From: Poa pratensis
Taxonomy: Eukaryota; Streptophyta; Magnoliopsida; Poales; Poaceae
Length of the DNA: 64,000 nucleotides
NCBI GenBank assembly: GCA_947311845.1
Contig: CAMZMU010000040.1
Location: 61,625,901-61,689,900, forward strand
Reading direction: 5' to 3'
In this document: positions 44,976-55,164 of the stretch, piece after piece
How positions within the stretch are numbered: the first letter of the stretch is position 1
Layout: each line of letters opens with the position of its first letter
Position numbers and translations under genes: made by a program
The notes under the pieces: model-generated
Told to the model about the DNA's origin: nothing
What the model saw: the letters and a program-made list of their open reading frames with translations, nothing else
The model's database searches: none

Positions 44976-47759
44976 AGCATCCCCAAGCTTAGTTCTACTC
45001 GTCCTCGAGTAGGTAAAACGATAACAACAAATAATTTCTTAGGTGACATGCTACCACATAATCATGATCAAATAATATTGTAAAGCATATGTTATGAATG
45101 AAGTGACTCAAGGCAATGGTCTATAGTTTGCTAACAAATAGATAATGAGTAAACAACTGAATCATATAAGCAAAAACTTTTCATAAATAGTACTTTCAAG
45201 ACAAGCATCAAAAAGTTTTGCATAAGAGTTAACTCATAAAGCAATAGATTCTAAGTAAAAGGCATTGAAGCAACACAAAGGAAGATTTAAGTTTCAGCAA
45301 TTGCTTTCAACTTTCAACTTGTATATCTCATGGATAATTGTCAACACAAAGCAATATAATAAGTGCAATAAGTAAGCATATAAAAATTGTTGCACACAAA
45401 GTTGACACAAGTGTTTGCTTCTGAGATAGAAAGGAGTAGGTAAACTGACTCAACCTAAAGTAAAAGAAAGGCCCTTCGCAGAGGGAAGCAGGGATTAAAT
45501 CATGTGCTAGAGCTTTTTAAGTTTTGAAATCATATAGAGAGCATAAAAATAAAGTTTTGAGAGGTGTTTGTTGTTGTCAACGAATGGTAGTGGGCACTCT
45601 AACCCCCTTGTCAACCAGACTTTCAAGAGCGGCTCCCATGAAGGACGTTATTTCTACCCAAAGGCAGATCATCCCTCTTCTCTTTTGTTTACACATGTAC
45701 TTTAATTTGGGTGACACTCCTCCCAACCTTTGCTTACACAAGCCATGGCTAACCGAATCCTCGGGTGCCTTCCAACAATCACATACCATGGAGGAGTGTC
45801 TATTTTAAATGATCAACTTTTTAAATTGCTTACTGATAAATCAGGGCAAAACATGTGAAGAGAATTAAAGGTGAAAGTTGTAATTAATTGGGACTGGGCA
45901 CCCCATTTGCCAGCTCTTTTTGCAAAATTATTGGATAAGCGGATGTATATGCCACTAGTCCATTGGTGAAAGTCTGTCAGGAGTAAATGACAAGGTTGAA
46001 AGATAAAACACCACATACTTCCTCATGAGCTATAAAACATTGACACAAATAAGGGATAATAGCTTTTGAATAGTTTAAAGGTAGCACATGAAGTATTTAC
46101 TTGGAATGGCAGAAAATACCACATAATGGCATGGGTTTTGGCTCAAGGATTTGGATGCACGAGAAGCATTCCCTCTCAGTACAGAGTTTAGGCTAGCAAG
46201 GTTGTTTGAAGCAAACACAAGATATCAACCGGTACAGCAAGACTTACATGAAAACATATTGCAAGCATTATAAGACTCTACACTGTCTTCCTTGTTGCTC
46301 AAACACTTTTACCAGAAAATATCTAGACCTTAGAGATAGCAAACATGCAAACCAAATTTCAACAAGCTCTACGGTAGTTCTTTACTAATAGGTTTTTAAC
46401 TACATGATGCAAGAGCTTAAACATGAAATACTTGAGAGCTCAAAACAATTGCCAAGTATCAAATTATCCAAGACAATGATCTATATGTGTGTCTTTTCGA
46501 TATACCATCTACCACATGTTGCATTTTCTGTTTCCAACCAAACACCAATCAACTTATTTCAACAAAAACTCTCCAAATAATTTACAAATGAAACAAGAGA
46601 GTATTACTCTACAAGAACTAACAGCTCTGAATAAGAGATGCATGAAAAACAGGAGCTAAAAGCATAGCAGTAGCTAGATAAGAATACTCAACAATATAAG
46701 TGAAGAATATGAGTATTCACATGAAAAAGCGGAGCGTGTCTCTCTCCCACACAAGAATGCTAGGATCCAATTTATTCAGAAAATAAAAAAACAATGCGAA
46801 AATAAAAGCACACAGACGCTCCAAGTAAAGTACATAAGATGTGGAAGAATTAAAATATAGTTTCACTAGAGATGACCTGATAAGTTGTTGATGAAGAAGG
46901 GGATGCCTTGGGCATCCCCAAGCTTAGACGCTTGAGTCTTCTTGAAATATGCTTGGGTGACCCACGGGGGCATCCCCAAGCTTAGGCTTTTCACTCTTCT
47001 TGATCACATCATATCATCCTTCTCGCTTGATCCTTGAAAACTTCCGCCACACCAAACTCAAAGTAATTCTCATTAGAGGGTTAGTGCATAATCAAAAATT
47101 CTCATATTCTACAGTGACACAATCATCACCAATACTTCTGGACATTAGCTACAGCCACTGATGTTTTATGGAGCAAAGAAATCCAATCAAACATAGTAAA
47201 AGAGGCAATGCAAAATAAATGGCAGAATCTGTCAAAACAGAACAGTCCGTAAAGACGAATTTTTTCGAGGCACTTAAGTTGCTCAGATTGAGAAACTCAA
47301 AACTAATGAAAGTTGCGTACATATCTGAGGATCACGCACGAATTTTTTCAGAATTTTTCAATTTTTCTGGAGTGAATAAAGCTCAAAACCGTGGACAGCA
47401 AAAATCTGTCCCTGTGCAGAAATCCAAATCTAGCATCAACTTTCTACTAGAGACTTTACTTGGCACAACATTGCAAGAAAATAAAGATACAAAGGAGTTG
47501 TTACAGAAGTAAGCACACTCCTTGACTCAAAACGAAAACAAAAGATAATCGGTTGCCTCCCAAAAGCGCTTTCTTTAATGCCTTTTAGCTAGGCTAGAAG
47601 ATTTTAATGATGCTCTCATAAAAATAAGAGTTGAAAACCAAAGAGAGCATCAAGAGGCAAATATCAAACATATTTAAGTCTAACCCACTTCCTATGAAAA
47701 GGAATCTTGTAAGAAAACAAATCATTGAAGTATGAAGCTACTAGTATATAAAGACAAAA

Positions 47760-48480
47760 CAAGTGCAACTTCAAAACTTTCAACATAAAGAGAGGAGACT
47801 TAATATTATTATGACATATGAAGCCATGTCTCCCTCTCTCAAAATAATTTTCAGTAGCATCATGAACAAACTCAACAATATAACTGTCACATAAAGCATG
47901 TCTTTCATGACTACAAGCATAAAAGTATTAATACTCTCCACATAAGTAAAATCCTTCTTATTAGTGATAGTGGGAGTAAAACATTCATAATCATCATTGT
48001 AATCATCATATATAGGAGGCATATCATAATCATAATAAACTTTATCCTCAATAGTAGGTGGACTGAAAATATCACATTCATCATTGTAATCGTCATAAAT
48101 GGGAGACATAGTATCATCAAAATAATTTTTCTCCTCTATAGTGTAATAAGGGAATTCAAAGACAAAGTAGGACTCTCATGAGTGAGAGTATTGTCACAAA
48201 CAACAAGTATATCATCTTTATCCCCACATAATTTAGTAACAAGTTCTAAACATGGAGGATTATCAAGCAAAATAGGACCATCATCAAGAGAATTATCATA
48301 TATAAGATTTGGGACCACTGTTTTACTTTCTGCAATTTCCTCTTCTATTTGAGTCAAGGAGCTTGTTATTTCAAATTTATCAAAAGTAGATATTTCAATA
48401 GAATCATGACATTCAACAATATAGCACTCTTCCTCCTTAGGCAGGCATGGAGGGCAATCAAATAATGCAAGAGTTAAAGA
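47760..48480 (-). pseudogene. Decayed acidic ORF of the Athila-like element
   Basis: Minus frames encode repeats such as PIYDDYNDECDIFSPP and PPIYDDYNDDYECFTP. In a shifted frame follows ALCDSYIVEFVHDATENYF, a motif I recognise from non-autonomous Triticeae Athila-type elements. Frameshifts and stops break it. No enzymatic domain is seen. Confidence 0.55.
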
Positions 48481-48578
48481 GTTACTATCATTAGAAGGTA
48501 TATCCTCCTTTTGTTCTTCACTCTCCTCCTCTTTTTCATCAATGAGATCACAGTTTCAGCAATTTCTTCTTTCATAGG

Positions 48579-49070
48579 TTACTGAAAGGTAGCAAGTTGT
48601 TCTGGAGAATAAGTTTTCTCGAGAAATTCAGTGATATAAGGGTTATCATTATAATATTCAAGGCAATAACCAAGTATAGCATAATTCTCAGTTCTACAAG
48701 GAGCATCATCATTTTGAATATAACCAGCAATTTCATAGGCACCCTTAAAAACAACAAATTCTTCAGTTTGTTCAAGATTACCAAAGTCATAGTTTCCTTT
48801 AGCATAAGCAGCCAAAGTTTCATTATCATTATAATCACATTGGAAAGGGAGCTGTTTGTGCCTTCTACAACAAAGCAATTCATTAAAGCAATATGATTCA
48901 TCATAAGTAGAGCACAAGTCTTTAGCAAAATAATTCAATCTACTTATTTGTTCCCATAAAAAATTCCCTTTCTGTGACAAGCGGTATTCCTTATAATAAT
49001 TTTGTTGTTCCTTCGTGAACCCACTTAGCCAATAAGATTTTGTTTCAAAGAGAGAAGACATTGATAGCAA
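48579..49070 (-). CDS. Gag-side ORF of the Athila-like element
   Basis: A 163-aa open frame starts at 49070 (MLSMSSLFETKSYWLSGF) about 170 bp after the primer site and ends ...TYSPEQLATFQ. It is rich in Tyr, Asn and Glu and has a CCRRHK basic patch. It has no match I can name to a catalytic domain. By position it is the N-terminal product of the element, perhaps a derivative of Athila gag. It is followed by the decayed acidic ORF. Confidence 0.5.
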   Translation of the reverse strand: MLSMSSLFETKSYWLSGFTKEQQNYYKEYRLSQKGNFLWEQISRLNYFAKDLCSTYDESYCFNELLCCRRHKQLPFQCDYNDNETLAAYAKGNYDFGNLEQTEEFVVFKGAYEIAGYIQNDDAPCRTENYAILGYCLEYYNDNPYITEFLEKTYSPEQLATFQ

Positions 49071-49237
49071 ATAAATAACTAGACATAATAAGAAACGAAA
49101 TAAACTAAATGCAAGTAACTAATTTTTTGTGTTTTTTATATAAAGAAGCAAACAAGACAAAGTAAAATAAAATAAGCAAGACAAAAACAAAGTAAAGAGA
49201 TTGGAAGTGAGAGACTCCCCTTGCAGAAGGTTTGACT

Positions 49238-49255
49238 TCCCCGGCAACGGCGCCA
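49238..49255 (-). other. Primer-binding site of the Athila-like element
   Basis: Minus strand TGGCGCCGTTGCCGGGGA, 11 bases inside the right LTR, matches the Asp-tRNA 3' end used by Athila-group elements and sets the minus orientation. Confidence 0.8.
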
Positions 49256-49266
49256 GAAAACTGGCT

Positions 49267-50869
49267 TGATGCGTGTTAAGTTACACGTCCGTTGGGAACC
49301 CCAAGAGGAAGGTATGATGAGTGCAGCAGCGCAAGTTTTCCCTCAGTAAGAAACCAAGGTTTAATCGAACCAGTAGGAAGTCAAGGGTCTTCTGAAGGTT
49401 GTTGGTGGCTGAATGTGGCACGGCGCAACACCAGGGAATCAGCAGCAACGTGGAACCTGCACACAAGACAATCAAATTACTTTGCCCCAACGAAACAGTG
49501 AGCTTGTCAATCTCACCGGCTTGCTGAAAACAAAGGATTAAAAGTGTGGTGTGGAAAATGATGTTTGCTTGCAGAGAATTAAAGAGAACAATGATTGCAG
49601 TTGGTTGTATTTTAGATGTAAAAGAATGGACCGGGGTCCACAGTTCACTAGTGGTGTCTCTCCATAATAAAGTATTAACATGCTGGGTAAACAAATTACA
49701 GCTGGACAATTGACAAAATAGAGAGTGCATAACAATGCATATACAAGTCATGATGATCACTATGAGATTTACTTGGGCATTACGACAAAGTACACAGACC
49801 GCTATCCAGCATGCATCTGTGCCTAAATAGTCCACCTTCAGGTTAGCATCCGCACCCCTTCCAGTATTAAGTTGCAAGTAACAGACAATTGCATTAAGTA
49901 TGGTGCATAATGTAAACAATACAAATATCCTTAGACAAAGCATTGCTGTTTTACCCCTAGTAGCAACAGCACATCCACAACCTTAGAACTTTCTGTCACT
50001 GTCCCAGATTAAATGGAGGCATGAACCCACTATCTAGCATAAATACTCCCTCTTGGAGTTACAAGCATAAACTTGGCCAAATCCTACACTAATAACGGAG
50101 AGCATGCAAGATCATAAACAACATAGGCATGATAAATCAAAATCAACTTGACATAGTATTCAATATTCATCGGATCCCAGCAAACACAACATGTAGCATT
50201 ACAATAAGATGAGCTTGATCATGATAGGCAGCTCACAAGATCTAAACATGATGGCACAAGAGGAGAAGACAACCATCTAGCTACTGCTATGAACCCATAG
50301 TCCAGGGTGGACTACTCACACATCACTCCGGAGGAAGGCATGGCGATGTAGAGCCCTCCGGTGATGATTCCCCTCTCCGGCAGGGTGCCGGAAAGAGCTT
50401 CAGAACCCTCCCAAGCTAGGGTTGACGACGGCGGCGGCTCTGGAACTTTTCGTGGATGGAGGCTCGGGTGTTTAGGGTTTTCCCGAGAAAGGCAATTTAT
50501 AGGCGAAGGGGCGATGTCGGTGGAGGCCCGAGGGCTCCTCACCACGTGGCGGCGCGCCAGGGGTGGGACCCGCGCCACCACATGGTGAGGGCGCATCGGT
50601 GCCCCCCTTCGTCTCTCCTTCGTACTCCGTGTACGTGACAGAAAAATAGGACCTTGGCTTTTTGTTTCGTCCAATTCCGAGAATATTTCCAGAACAGCTT
50701 TTCTGGAATCAAAAACAGCAGAAAACAGGAACTGGCAATGTGGCATCTTGTTAATAGGTTAGTCCCAGAAAATGCATAAAAATGCTATAAAGTGTGAATA
50801 AAACATGTAGCAATTGACATAATATAAGCATGGAACATAGGAAATTATAGATACGTTGGAGACGTATCA
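49267..50869 (-). repeat. 5' LTR of the Athila-like element
   Basis: 1603-bp partner of 43378-44975. It ends at the right TSD copy GTTTC. Confidence 0.88.
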
Positions 50870-51424
50870 GTTTCGCCATCCCATTGTCGGAGGAGTCGCC
50901 CTGTTGGCAGTTGGCGGTGACGATGAGCTGTTCGACGCGCTCGGTCTGGGCATGTAGCGCCTCGCCTTCCAGGCCGCGGAGGCCCTGGATCGCCGCTTCC
51001 GCCGCACGCATGTTTTTGGCGGGTGTGTTGTACACCGGCATGACGACTTCGGCTTCCGGCCTCCCATCATTGTTGATCCTCTCGCCAAGGGCGCGCCCCC
51101 GCGCGCGGATTTCGTCGAGCCGGCTAGGGCGCGTGCCTGCCGGAGTGCCGCGGTAAACAGACTCGTACTCGTGCATGGTGTCGAGCAGGCGACGCTGGGA
51201 GTTGGCGACATTCACGGCGTCGTTGGCGATGCGCTGGCGTTGAACATCCAGCTCGGCGGCAGTGGTGGCCGGGTCGGTACTGAGCTCGGCCGTGGATGGC
51301 TGCCTCGAGGGCGCTGAGGTGAGGAGGTGCGGTTTTCGTCGGTGCGCACGCCCGTTTGAGCGTTTCGTCCCCCTGAGCGCGAGTGCCGCGGGTGGTGGCT
51401 CCGTCGCCTGCGGCTGCGGTCATG
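50870..51424 (-). pseudogene. Tat gag, N-terminal part
   Basis: Minus frames starting near the ATG at about 51424 (MTAAAGDGATTRGTRAQGDE) and, after a frame change, from 51215 (MNVANSQRRLLDTMHEYESV) encode the helical N-terminus typical of Tat-type gag. The frame meets the Athila-like insertion at 50870 within ...DSSDNGMAK. The continuation is at 43377. Confidence 0.65.
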
Positions 51425-51716
51425 AAGACCTCCACGTATGCTCGCGGAGCGGCGGTGGGATGGCGCTCGAAGGACAAGGCGTCCGAGCAAGGAAGTACCA
51501 CGGGAAGATACTCACAAGGCATGGCGGCGACAAAGACGCGGTGGTCGCCGAAGTGGATGATGGAGCCTCCAGCGAGCAGAGGCCTATCCGCGAAGCACGC
51601 GGCGTTGTCGATGACGCAGTCGAATGCCCCGAGTGTTAGGGCGAGGCCTGACGCGACGCACTGGCCTGAAGCGGTGGCTGGTCCCGAGCGGAACGTAACT
51701 CCGGTCGCCGCGTTAA

Positions 51717-51736
51717 GCCCCACGGTGGGCGCCAAA
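51717..51736 (-). other. Primer-binding site region of the Tat-like element
   Basis: Minus strand TTTGGCGCCCACCGTGGGGC directly follows the 5' LTR edge at 51737. This word is the usual primer-site region of Tat-type grass elements. Confidence 0.7.
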
Positions 51737-52514
51737 TGTCGAGGTATAAAGTTCGGCATATGCCAATGTGGATGGCTTGAGTGGGTGGAGCCCAACAGGT
51801 TGCGTTGCGATGGTGCTCGCTCGGGATTAGGCACGAGCACGGTGAACACCGAGACGTACCCAGGTTCAGGGCCCTCGTGTGGAGTTAACACCCCTACTCC
51901 TGCACTGATCTGTATATGATGGTCACCAGGGTTACAATGGTGCTCCTCGAGCTGTATGCTGAGCTCTCTGAACTATGGTGGCTGATGAATCCAAGCTGGG
52001 ATGGGAAAATGGTCCGAACCCCTTCCATGGGATGCCCGGCCCTCCTTATATAGGACTGGGGGCGGTTACAAGTCGTGTCGGCTAGCTGTCTTCTCGGCTA
52101 GCGGAGGCGGGCACGAGCCTACGGTCACCTACAGTGGTTAGGCACTGTGGGCTACTCTACACCTTGTAGGTTAGGCCGGCTGACCCCTGAAGACTGTACA
52201 CTGTGGACGACGTCACGTAGCCACAGCGGGAACCCGGCCACGGGGCGAGCGGGGATCAGGTGCTCCTGCCCATACCTCCTTGTCTTCTTGTCCGTATCCT
52301 GTCGGAGAGCGTCCGGGGCCCCGCTGCGGGGCGGGCGGGGATCAGGCGCTCCTGCCCATACTTCCTTGTCCTCTCGTCTGTATCCCCTCGGAGAGCATCC
52401 GAGGGACGGCCAGGGGGCGAGCGGGGATCTGACTCCGGCTTGCCGTTTTCGCACCCGTCAGCCTGGCGCCCGGTTTGCCGTCTGAACGGCTACCCGGAAA
52501 TTATTCCCCTGACA
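51737..52514 (-). repeat. 5' LTR of the Tat-like element, with internal duplication
   Basis: This 778-bp LTR matches 31752-32453 but contains an additional ~80-bp tandem copy around 52240-52400 (GGGGATCAGG-GCTCCTGCCCATAC occurs twice). The other LTR has it once. Confidence 0.88.
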
Positions 52515-52542
52515 CGCGGCATCCGCATCTTCAGCCAAACCA
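52515..52542 (+). pseudogene. DUF6598 gene, exon 1, 3' part
   Basis: Starts with the right TSD copy CGCGG (52515-52519). Continuing from the left part it encodes IRIFSQT and ends one base into a codon at 52542, followed by the donor GTAAAAAC. Intron 1 is 52543-52660 with a pyrimidine-rich tract and acceptor ATGCAG. Confidence 0.8.
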
Positions 52543-52660
52543 GTAAAAACAAAGAGTTATCGAATCCTCTCCTAGTTCATACGGAGTATATCACTTGCTA
52601 TGTTGATTATCTGTCTTTTTTTTGGCTAACTTGCTATCGATGGATATTCGTCGAATGCAG

Positions 52661-52911
52661 TGTCTATCCCCGCCATGTGTTACACTTCCCCATACGAGTA
52701 CGACTGTGATGGCGATCTCCATATCGATGAATCGGCCAAGGCCATGGACACCCTGCTCGTCGTCTCTGTCAAGGTCCTGTCGATCGAGGAGTACTGTTTG
52801 GGATGGCCACTTCGACTGTATGGCGTCGTCGCTGCACGCGACGTCTTGGACCACAAGTGTAACATTATTTTCCACCGTCCCAGAAATAACTGCCAAACCA
52901 TCACCCATGAG
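52661..52911 (+). pseudogene. DUF6598 gene, exon 2
   Basis: Reads openly from the acceptor to the donor GAG|GTTCAT. It encodes SIPAMCYTSPYEYDCDGD, LLVVSVKVLSIEEY, WPLRLYGVVAARDVLDHKCN and the IIFHRPRNNCQTITHE block that directly precedes DPYLALTGP in this family. It ends in phase 0. Confidence 0.85.
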
Positions 52912-53580
52912 GTTCATTCATATGATGCCAGTTCCTTTTCATCTTTCTAGCTAGCCCAAATCGTCATGAGAAGAATTCCTTTGTAATTCAATCTTTTCGC
53001 CGTTATAAAGAAAATAATTTATTAAGATCTTTTCGCGTAACATTATACTGATATAGTATTGTTATTACTGATAATGATAAAAAATAACATTATCATCTGC
53101 TTGATAATTTGGCATCTTTTTTTTTTTGGCGAAAACGGTTCAGGGTTACAGATCCACTGGGAGAGCAAGTAAAGCAACAACGCAAAAAAGGAATGTACAA
53201 CTAGCGGAATTCGCGAGGTTCCAAAACTGAACATGGCGAAGTCAATGACCGCCCCCGACCGCCGCTGACCGCCGGCTGTAGCCACAACCTCCGGCCGCTC
53301 CCGCTCCGGTGGGCGGACGCCTCCCTCCATGCCCTCTCCCTCCTAGACGCTAGGGCAGTTTTCTTTCCCCTCCCATCGGCGACGTGTTCCCACGGCAGTC
53401 GCCTTTGGATCCAGCCTCTGCCCCACCATTCCGGTGAGTTTGCAGCTCCTTTGCCCCTCCAGTCTCGACTGGTTTGTGGCTCATTTACCCTCCTCTACCA
53501 TTCAGCTGTTTGGTGGCCCGTTGCCTGAGGGGTGCTTGTCTAGGCAGATCTGCTATCTGTGTGAGGGACGGGGATTTGCA

Positions 53581-54939
53581 ATGTAGACTCAGGACGGTAG
53601 GTTGTCGGAGAGTGAGAAGAAGAAAGCCTCGGCTGGGAAGAAGCCTGATCCGAGCACGGAAGGGGTGGACTCCATGATGGGGCGCCTAAACCTTCTGGCT
53701 GATGTAACAGATGTCTTGGTGATGAGCGATGAAGAAGAGGATGGAAGCTCAAATCCGGAGAAATGGTCGCTGCTGAGAAGGTCCTTTCTCCGGCAGTGAC
53801 CCATATCCAGTCCATTCGTGCTGCAATGCGTCTGGCTTGGGGCAATCCCAGGGGACTCCGAATCAGAAGTGGGGGCGACAATGCATTTGTGGCTGACTTT
53901 GCAAACAAGGCTGACAGAAACAGGGTCCCGGAGGGGACACCGTGGATGGTGGGCAGACACGCTGTGCTCCTTCAAGACTATGATCCCCGCCTCCGTCCTT
54001 CAGAGATCAGGTTTGACTCGATGACTATCTGGGTCCGGATCCTGAACCTCCCTTTTGAGTGGATGAACGATCGCAAGGGCCTGAAGATCGCTAAGATCAT
54101 TGATAAAAATTGCTCTGTGGATGTCGACGAGTTTGGTGAAGCTTCGGGAACCTTTCTGAGAGCTAGGGTTGCTATACTGGTTAATGAACCCATCCGTCGG
54201 TGGGTGATGATCAGGCGGGGCAGCGAAGATGCGAGGTTCGACTTGCAATATGAAAAGCTTCCCTTTATTTGCTTCAGCTGTGGTCTGATAAGTCATGGAG
54301 ACTTGGAGTGCATGACTCCGGCAGATCGCGATGAGTCGGGAAAGCTCCCCTTTGACAGGAACTTGCGTGCATCTGAAGAGCGTAGAAGGAAACCCCAATC
54401 TTTTGGCCAAGCTGCGGCGTCTGCGTCATGGACCAGCGACTCGAGAGACAAGGGTGGTGGCAGCAGGAAATCTTTCCCTAGCCCAGCCACAAGCAGAGCT
54501 TCTCACAGTTCTGCTGATTCCGGGGCTGTGAAAATTGATGAGCCGGAGGCGACCTCACCTGTAGCTAAAGAAAAAGAAGCACCAGAGAGATCCAAGGTGG
54601 CTGAAATAGCAAGGAACCTCTTTTCTGTGGGGAGTGAGTTGCAGCCTAAGCAAGCGCAAAAAAGAAAACCTGAATCTGGGGGGCGAGTCAAGTCTGGCGG
54701 GGGTTCTGGAGGAAAAAAGGACATGTCTGTCCCGGGTCAGGTGCTCTCCCTTGTGGTGGCTGGGAAGAACCAATTTCTTGGTTCACCCCTCCCGACGGCT
54801 GGGTTGGAGGAGGACAAGGCGCTTTCAAAGAAGCACAAGAACAGCCAATTCTCTGCCCATGGGCAGGGGCAGCATGGGGTTACAACAGATCATCATATGG
54901 CAACAAGCACACGCGGGGCTGCACTTTCAGCCCTGCAAC
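53581..54939 (+). pseudogene. L1 ORF1 (DUF4283 and CCHC zinc knuckle)
   Basis: The frame opens at ATG 53581 but the second codon is TAG. It continues with LSESEKKKASAGKK and, after a frameshift near 53770, a DUF4283-type domain (KVLSPAVTHIQSIRAAM ... FVADFANKADRNRV ... IWVRILNLPFEWM). The zinc knuckle CFSCGLISHGDLEC (C-x2-C-x4-H-x4-C) lies near 54270-54313. The C-terminus is a disordered Ser/Lys/Glu region. This is the RNA-binding protein of plant L1 elements. The frame reaches the solo LTR at 54940. Confidence 0.8.
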
Positions 54940-55154
54940 TGAAAGTTTGATAAACACGGGGCTGCTGATTGCACGCCTCCGATCGCCTCCTTCTCATATA
55001 TATATTGGTACATGCATACAAGGAAATAATCTAATCAGCTATACAACCGACTATGAAAGTCTAGGATACGAATCAGACTCCTTGCCGTGTACTCCAGGCT
55101 GAACAGCAGCAAGTTTAGCTGAACTCTGATATGACTTGTCAATGTTCTCCAACA
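54940..55154 (-). mobile_element. Solo LTR of 215 bp between L1 ORF1 and ORF2
   Basis: On the minus strand it starts TGTTGGAGAACATTG and ends CTTTCA, contains TATATATATG as promoter, and is bounded by a perfect 5-bp TSD GCAAC (54935-54939 and 55155-55159). No interior is present, so it arose by LTR-LTR recombination. A copia-type LTR is the likeliest source. Confidence 0.8.
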
Positions 55155-55164
55155 GCAACGATCA

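Larger units (their letters stand above)
43378..50869 (-). mobile_element. Athila-like non-autonomous LTR retrotransposon inside Tat gag
   Basis: LTRs at 43378-44975 and 49267-50869 start TGATGCGTG and end GAGACGTATCA. The flanking five bases are GTTCC (left) and GTTTC (right), a TSD with one change. The minus-strand sequence TGGCGCCGTTGCCGGGGA (49238-49255) near the right LTR is an Asp-tRNA-type primer site, as in Athila elements. AGCTTGGGGATGCT (44976-44989) is the polypurine tract. The 4.3-kb interior has no pol, only decayed gag-side frames, so it depends on a relative for movement. The LTR resembles abundant Triticeae Athila-group families. Confidence 0.88.
31752..52514 (-). mobile_element. 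Tat-like Ty3/gypsy retrotransposon (20.8 kb with nested inserts)
   Basis: LTRs at 31752-32453 and 51737-52514 start TGTCGAGG and end CCCTGACA on the plus strand. The element is flanked by a perfect 5-bp TSD CGCGG (31747-31751 and 52515-52519). On the minus strand the order is 5' LTR, primer site (TTTGGCGCCCACCGTGGGGC), gag, protease, RT, RNase H, a second RNase H-like domain, integrase, antisense ORF, polypurine tract, 3' LTR. A second RNase H and an antisense ORF near the 3' end fit the Tat lineage. Without its own inserts (a LINE at 36537 and an Athila-like element at 43378) it would be about 12 kb. Frameshifts in pol mean this copy is not autonomous. Confidence 0.9.

Noticed and set aside
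53763..54950. Host gene encoding a CCHC zinc-knuckle protein
   Set aside because: It is followed by endonuclease-RT in the same element with a TSD, so it is L1 ORF1.
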